Shown here piece after piece: positions 7,075-9,891 of a stretch of DNA of 9,891 nt (positions are counted from its first letter, which is position 1; every line of letters begins with the position of its first letter). Below the pieces are notes generated by a model. The model did not search any database and had not been told where the DNA came from. It saw nothing but the letters and a program-made list of their open reading frames with translations. The translations under genes were made by a program, and so were the position numbers. The DNA comes from Spirosomataceae bacterium. GTDB taxonomy: Bacteria; Bacteroidota; Bacteroidia; Cytophagales; Spirosomataceae. The stretch is taken from assembly GCA_025455795.1 (NCBI GenBank), contig JALOLW010000111.1, forward strand, positions 1-9,891. The letters run 5' to 3'.

Positions 7075-7077
7075 CGT
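7056..7077 (+). promoter_or_regulatory. Small hairpin in the trpA leader
   Basis: ATGAGCG (7056-7062) can pair with CGCTCGT (7071-7077), including one G-U pair, around an 8-base loop. It ends 21 bases before the trpA ATG. No T-run follows, so it is not a terminator. A role in translation or RNA stability is possible but is only inference. Confidence 0.3.
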
Positions 7078-7098
7078 AAAACCACCAATTATTTCCCA

Positions 7099-7869
7099 AT
7101 GAATCGTATCGTTTCCCTTTTTCAACGCCAACCTCACCAAAACCTAAACGTTTATTTTACAGCGGGTTTTCCGCATCTTACCGACACGCGACGCATCCTC
7201 CAAGCCCTCCAAGAGGCGGGGGCTGATTTGGTCGAAATCGGGATGCCCTACTCCGACCCCGTGGCCGATGGCGAAACCATCCAGCAGAGCAATCAGCAAG
7301 CCCTCCAAAACGGAATGACGCTGCGCGTGTTGTTTGAGCAGTTGCGCGGGATGCGCTCCGAAATTACCTTGCCTGTACTATTGATGGGCTACATCAACCC
7401 CGTGATTCAGTACGGGGTGGAGCAGTTTTGTGCCGACTGCGCCGAAGTGGGCGTGGATGGGCTGATTCTGCCCGATATGCCTACCGATGTGTATTTGGAC
7501 GAGTACAAAGCAATTTTTGACCGCTACGGTTTGCTCAATACATTTTTGATTACGCCCCAAACCTCCGAGAGTCGTATTCGTCAAATAGACCAAGCAAGCG
7601 AAGGATTTATTTACATGGTGTCGTCGGCGAGTGTGACGGGTGCGCAGACGGGCGTCACGAGCGACATGGAAGCGTATTTTGAAAGAGTCAATCAGATGAA
7701 TTTACGCAATCCGCGCCTGATTGGGTTTGGCATCAAAGACCGCGAAACTTTCCAAAAAGCCTGCCAACATGCCAGCGGTGCTATCATTGGGAGTGCGTTC
7801 ATCCGGGTCTTGCAGCAATCGAAAGATTTGGAAACGGATATTAAAAACTACATTTGTAGCGTTAAGTAA
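7099..7869 (+). CDS. trpA: Tryptophan synthase alpha chain
   Basis: The 256-residue TIM-barrel protein cleaves indole-3-glycerol phosphate to indole and glyceraldehyde 3-phosphate. The indole then passes to the TrpB subunit for the last step of tryptophan synthesis in the cytoplasm. The signature 'VEIGMPYSDPVADG' at 45-58 holds both catalytic acids, E46 and D57 (E49 and D60 in E. coli). Also present are 'PDMPTD' at 125-130, Y172, the mobile loop 'SSASVTGAQTG' at 175-185 and the phosphate-binding ends 'GFGI' at 209-212 and 'GSAF' at 231-234. The N-terminus is slightly shorter than in E. coli, but nothing essential is missing. No other trp gene is in the window: pfkA lies upstream in divergent orientation and an exported LolA-like gene lies downstream. 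It therefore either stands alone or has been separated from the trp operon. Confidence 0.97.
   Translation: MNRIVSLFQRQPHQNLNVYFTAGFPHLTDTRRILQALQEAGADLVEIGMPYSDPVADGETIQQSNQQALQNGMTLRVLFEQLRGMRSEITLPVLLMGYINPVIQYGVEQFCADCAEVGVDGLILPDMPTDVYLDEYKAIFDRYGLLNTFLITPQTSESRIRQIDQASEGFIYMVSSASVTGAQTGVTSDMEAYFERVNQMNLRNPRLIGFGIKDRETFQKACQHASGAIIGSAFIRVLQQSKDLETDIKNYICSVK
7827..7856 (+). promoter_or_regulatory. Candidate promoter inside trpA for the LolA-like gene
   Basis: TTTG at 7827-7830, an 18-base spacer and TACATTTG at 7849-7856 form the closest full match to the Bacteroidota promoter consensus in the window. It lies in the last codons of trpA and would start transcripts near 7860, about 40 bases before the ATG at 7899. 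It would let the downstream gene be expressed separately from trpA. The coding constraint of trpA means a chance match cannot be excluded. Confidence 0.55.
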
Positions 7870-7898
7870 AAGTTTTAAACTAATAACCAGTGATTCTG

Positions 7899-8597
7899 AT
7901 GAAAAAACAACTTCTTTCCGCATTGTGCTATGTATTGTTGGCGGCGGGTTTTGTCAATGCCCAAACAGCCCAAGAAATTCTTGACAAGGCCATCGAAGCC
8001 AAAGGTGGTGCTAAACTAAACGACCTCAAATCGGTAAAAATGGAGGGGACGCTCAATGCAATGGGCATGGATATTCCTAATAAGACCTTTATCATCAACA
8101 AGCGCGGTTTCCGCACCGAAATCGAAGTGATGGGCCAAAACATCATCATGGCGGTAGATGGCAGCAAAGGCTGGACCATCAACCCGCTGCAAGGAGGTGA
8201 TGCCGCCGCCGACCTGCCCGAAGACCAAGTAAAAGCCATGAGTGGACAAATGGACTTGTCAGGATTGGCCAGTTTCAAAACCGATGGCACCGTCGAACTG
8301 CTTGGTAAAGAAGGAGATGCCTACAAAATCAAAATGGTCAGCAAAGATGGCTCTACTGTCATCAATTTCTTCGATGCCACTACCTACAACATCGTCAAAA
8401 CAGTAGCAAGTTTGGAAATGCAAGGACAAAAAATGGATTTGGAAACCAAGTATTCCAACTACAAAATGGTAGATGGGGTGTCGTTTCCGTTTACCATCGA
8501 AACGTCCAATCCACAAGCGGGGCAGATTACCTACAATTTCACCAAAATTGAAGTAAACCCTACGATTGACGAAAAAATCTTTACCAAGCCCAACTAA
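7899..8597 (+). CDS. Exported LolA-like (outer membrane lipoprotein-sorting superfamily) protein
   Basis: The 232-residue protein begins with a clear signal peptide (MKKQLLSALCYVLLAAGFVNA, then QTAQE), so it acts in the periplasm or outer membrane. The start is the ATG at 7899-7901; a GTG at 7890 in the same frame would only add three residues. After cleavage, 'AQEILDKAIEAKGGAKLNDLKSVKMEG' is the usual opening helix and first strand of Bacteroidota LolA-like proteins. Alternating strands follow ('GFRTEIEVMGQNIIMAVDG', 'YKIKMVSKDGSTVINFFD'), and the end 'DGVSFPFTIE...EVNPTIDEKIFTKP' is the common closing block. The half-barrel fold of LolA and LolB binds lipid or lipoprotein acyl chains, but these paralogs are largely uncharacterised and the ligand is unknown. 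It follows trpA by 29 bases, with its own candidate promoter inside trpA, and is closed off by the terminator at 8667-8695. Confidence 0.82.
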   Translation: MKKQLLSALCYVLLAAGFVNAQTAQEILDKAIEAKGGAKLNDLKSVKMEGTLNAMGMDIPNKTFIINKRGFRTEIEVMGQNIIMAVDGSKGWTINPLQGGDAAADLPEDQVKAMSGQMDLSGLASFKTDGTVELLGKEGDAYKIKMVSKDGSTVINFFDATTYNIVKTVASLEMQGQKMDLETKYSNYKMVDGVSFPFTIETSNPQAGQITYNFTKIEVNPTIDEKIFTKPN

Positions 8598-8598
8598 A

Positions 8599-8630
8599 CG
8601 TTATTGGTTATCAGCATATTAGTTATTGGA
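8599..8630. repeat. Decayed trace of the heptad repeat family
   Basis: The stretch after the LolA-like stop contains GTTATTG, GTTATCA, GCATATT and AGTTATT in succession at seven-base steps, with the last copy one base out of register. The words are the same as in the arrays at 3557 and 7026, but the period is not as clean, so membership is tentative. Confidence 0.4.
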
Positions 8631-8666
8631 TTCAATGCGATTAAATTTTACCAAAAAAACATAAAA

Positions 8667-8695
8667 CCCCTATCATTCACGGATAGGGGCTTTTT
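8667..8695. terminator. Intrinsic terminator, probably bidirectional
   Basis: CCCCTATC (8667-8674) pairs perfectly with GATAGGGG (8682-8689) around a 7-base loop, followed by C and five T's (8691-8695). On the other strand the stem is followed by TTTT, then an AT-rich stretch. It is a textbook stop signal for the LolA-like gene transcript. Its T-run ends six bases before the ATG at 8702, so it also lies directly in front of the next gene. Confidence 0.85.
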
Positions 8696-8701
8696 ACGCC
8701 A

Positions 8702-9790
8702 ATGAAAAGAATAATTGTTGTAAGTATCGCGGCTTTGATGAGCATTGCTTCTTTTGGACAGGGTATCAATTTTCTGAACAGTAACATCCGCCAAGTATTT
8801 GCTCAAGCCAAAGCCCAACGCAAAATGGTGTTTATAGAGGTTTATTCCAAAACCTGTCACCACTGCGCCGAAATGGAACCCAACCTCAAAACCAAAGAAG
8901 TAGGTGATTTTTACAACCAAAACTTTATCTCTTACAAACTCGAAGTAAGCACCGAAGATGTCCGCAATTTCTTGACACCCAAGCGGATATTCGCTCCTTC
9001 TTTGCCAATGTTTCTGTATTTTGATGCCAACGAAACCTTGCTGCATTTTGCGATGAGCAACCCCAAGCCGAGTGAGGTCATCCGACACGGGCAAACGGCC
9101 TTGGACCCTGCCAAACGGGCGGCCAATTTTCGCAGCCGCTACGCATCAGGAGAGCGTGCCAATAGTTTTTTGATTGATTTGGCCATGTACTGCCGCGTCG
9201 TATGCGACACGCCCTTGACCATCAAAATCATGGAAGAATACGCCAAAAAACTTTCGCCCAGTCAATATACTTCCAAAGACGCTTGGCCTGTCTATACCAA
9301 ACTCATCATAGATGCCGACAACCCCATGTCGCGGCACTTAATCAACAACTACGCCACCTACAAGGCTAAATTTGACCCCAAAGAAGTCAAACTCACCGCC
9401 GAAAATATCGTGATGTCGTCGTTGTACAGCAGTCGTGGGGCCAAATACGATGCCGCCAAGATTCAGCAGATTCGGAAGGATTTGGTCAAAATAGGCGTAC
9501 CTGCCGATGCCGCCAACGCACGCACCCTCTTGCCCGAAGTCAATTATTATTTTCGCAACCGCCAAACGGCCAAAGCCACCGCTCGCGCCGAAGAATACCT
9601 CAACGGAAGCAAGCCACAATTGCCTGATTATATGTACATTGTCAAGTGGTTCAACAGCCGCGCCAGCGATGCCAGCTACGTTCCTACGGCCAGAAAGTGG
9701 GTAAGCAAAGCCCTTGCCTTGGCCCCTGCCAACAGCGCAGACGCCCAAGAATTGAAAGCAGAATTGGCGAAAATGAACAGTCGAAAGTAG
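8702..9790 (+). CDS. Exported thioredoxin-fold protein with CHHC motif and helical C-terminal region
   Basis: The 362-residue protein has a signal peptide (MKRIIVVSIAALMSIASFG, then QGINF). A thioredoxin-like domain spans about 25-140, with 'MVFIEVYSKTCHHCAEME' at 42-59 (C52 and C55) and the cis-proline segment 'PSLPMFLYF' at 99-107. It is the thioredoxin_7/DUF255-like type rather than the TlpA type of the genes at 2121-5027. Residues from about 145 to the end are mostly helical, with TPR-like spacing near the C-terminus ('ARKWVSKALALAPANSADAQELKAELAKM'). The redox motif suggests a periplasmic thiol-disulfide or protein-quality role; the substrate is unknown. The ATG at 8702 is needed to keep the signal peptide, yet a terminator ends just before it, so its own promoter is not evident. 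The stop is three bases from that of a convergent gene. Confidence 0.85.
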   Translation: MKRIIVVSIAALMSIASFGQGINFLNSNIRQVFAQAKAQRKMVFIEVYSKTCHHCAEMEPNLKTKEVGDFYNQNFISYKLEVSTEDVRNFLTPKRIFAPSLPMFLYFDANETLLHFAMSNPKPSEVIRHGQTALDPAKRAANFRSRYASGERANSFLIDLAMYCRVVCDTPLTIKIMEEYAKKLSPSQYTSKDAWPVYTKLIIDADNPMSRHLINNYATYKAKFDPKEVKLTAENIVMSSLYSSRGAKYDAAKIQQIRKDLVKIGVPADAANARTLLPEVNYYFRNRQTAKATARAEEYLNGSKPQLPDYMYIVKWFNSRASDASYVPTARKWVSKALALAPANSADAQELKAELAKMNSRK

Positions 9791-9793
9791 GGG

Positions 9794-9891
9794 CTATTTC
9801 AGCAGTTCATCCACTGAAATTTGAAAGTCTTCTATCACAGGGGCTGCCGAGCAAATGTCGCTATCGGTACATACTTTCACCGATTTGAACG
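9794..9891 (-). CDS. 3' end of an unidentified minus-strand gene
   Basis: Reading the minus strand from the window edge, one frame stays open for 32 codons to a TAG (plus-strand 9794-9796). The peptide ends in 'VIEDFQISVDELLK' and has two cysteines in 'VCTDSDIC'. The acidic, helix-like ending and the position of the stop, three bases from the stop of the convergent thioredoxin-fold gene, make a real coding end likely. The fragment is too short to name a family. A plus-strand reading through the same bases is only an overlap with the better-supported gene ending at 9790. Confidence 0.6.
   Translation of the reverse strand, partial: FKSVKVCTDSDICSAAPVIEDFQISVDELLK

Noticed and set aside
9646..9888. 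A plus-strand open frame running past the end of the CHHC protein gene.
   Set aside because: It overlaps the better-supported gene in another frame for most of its length, and its product is low-complexity without family features.

Overview
The window looks like a chromosomal piece from a Bacteroidota bacterium, most likely of the Cytophagales (Runella/Spirosoma-like). Three things point there. Exported proteins end their signal peptides at the typical 'xxAQ' junction. Several starts are preceded by the Bacteroidota -7 promoter box TAnnTTTG, and no start has an obvious Shine-Dalgarno. The exported thioredoxin proteins have the DUF4369/DUF5106-like front ends common in this phylum. The assignment rests on protein style and promoter motifs, not on a marker gene.

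Layout. Bases 1-338 hold the 3' part of an AT-rich SMI1/KNR4 (SUKH) type gene, a family used as immunity proteins against polymorphic toxins; a perfect 14-bp inverted repeat follows it. Bases 531-5027 are three minus-strand genes for exported proteins. In transcription order they are two tandem paralogous thioredoxin-fold proteins (CGHC, then CSHC) and a secreted protein of unknown function. Divergent from these, 51 bp away, is a plus-strand YdcF/ElyC-like membrane protein (5079-5846). Its stop codon overlaps the stop of the convergent pfkA (5843-6817, minus). A 281-bp divergent intergenic region separates pfkA from trpA (7099-7869, plus). Next come an exported LolA-like protein (7899-8597), a strong intrinsic terminator, and a third exported thioredoxin-fold protein (CHHC, 8702-9790). 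The last 98 bases are the 3' end of an unidentified convergent minus-strand gene.

How it fits together. pfkA (glycolysis) and trpA (tryptophan synthesis) are ordinary housekeeping genes sitting alone rather than in pathway operons. Most of the remaining full-length genes encode envelope or periplasmic proteins, and three of them carry a CxxC thioredoxin active site, so periplasmic redox or protein-quality work is the main theme. I see no phage, insertion sequence, CRISPR, tRNA or rRNA.

No new multi-gene system is evident. The most unusual structures are non-coding. Degenerate tandem repeats with a strict 7-base period lie in two intergenic regions (3557-3626 and 7026-7074), with a decayed trace in a third (8599-8630). 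One of them encodes the C-terminal tail and stop codon of a paralog. Also worth checking are Asn in place of the conserved GGDG aspartate of PfkA, and an intrinsic terminator ending six bases before the start codon of the 8702 gene.
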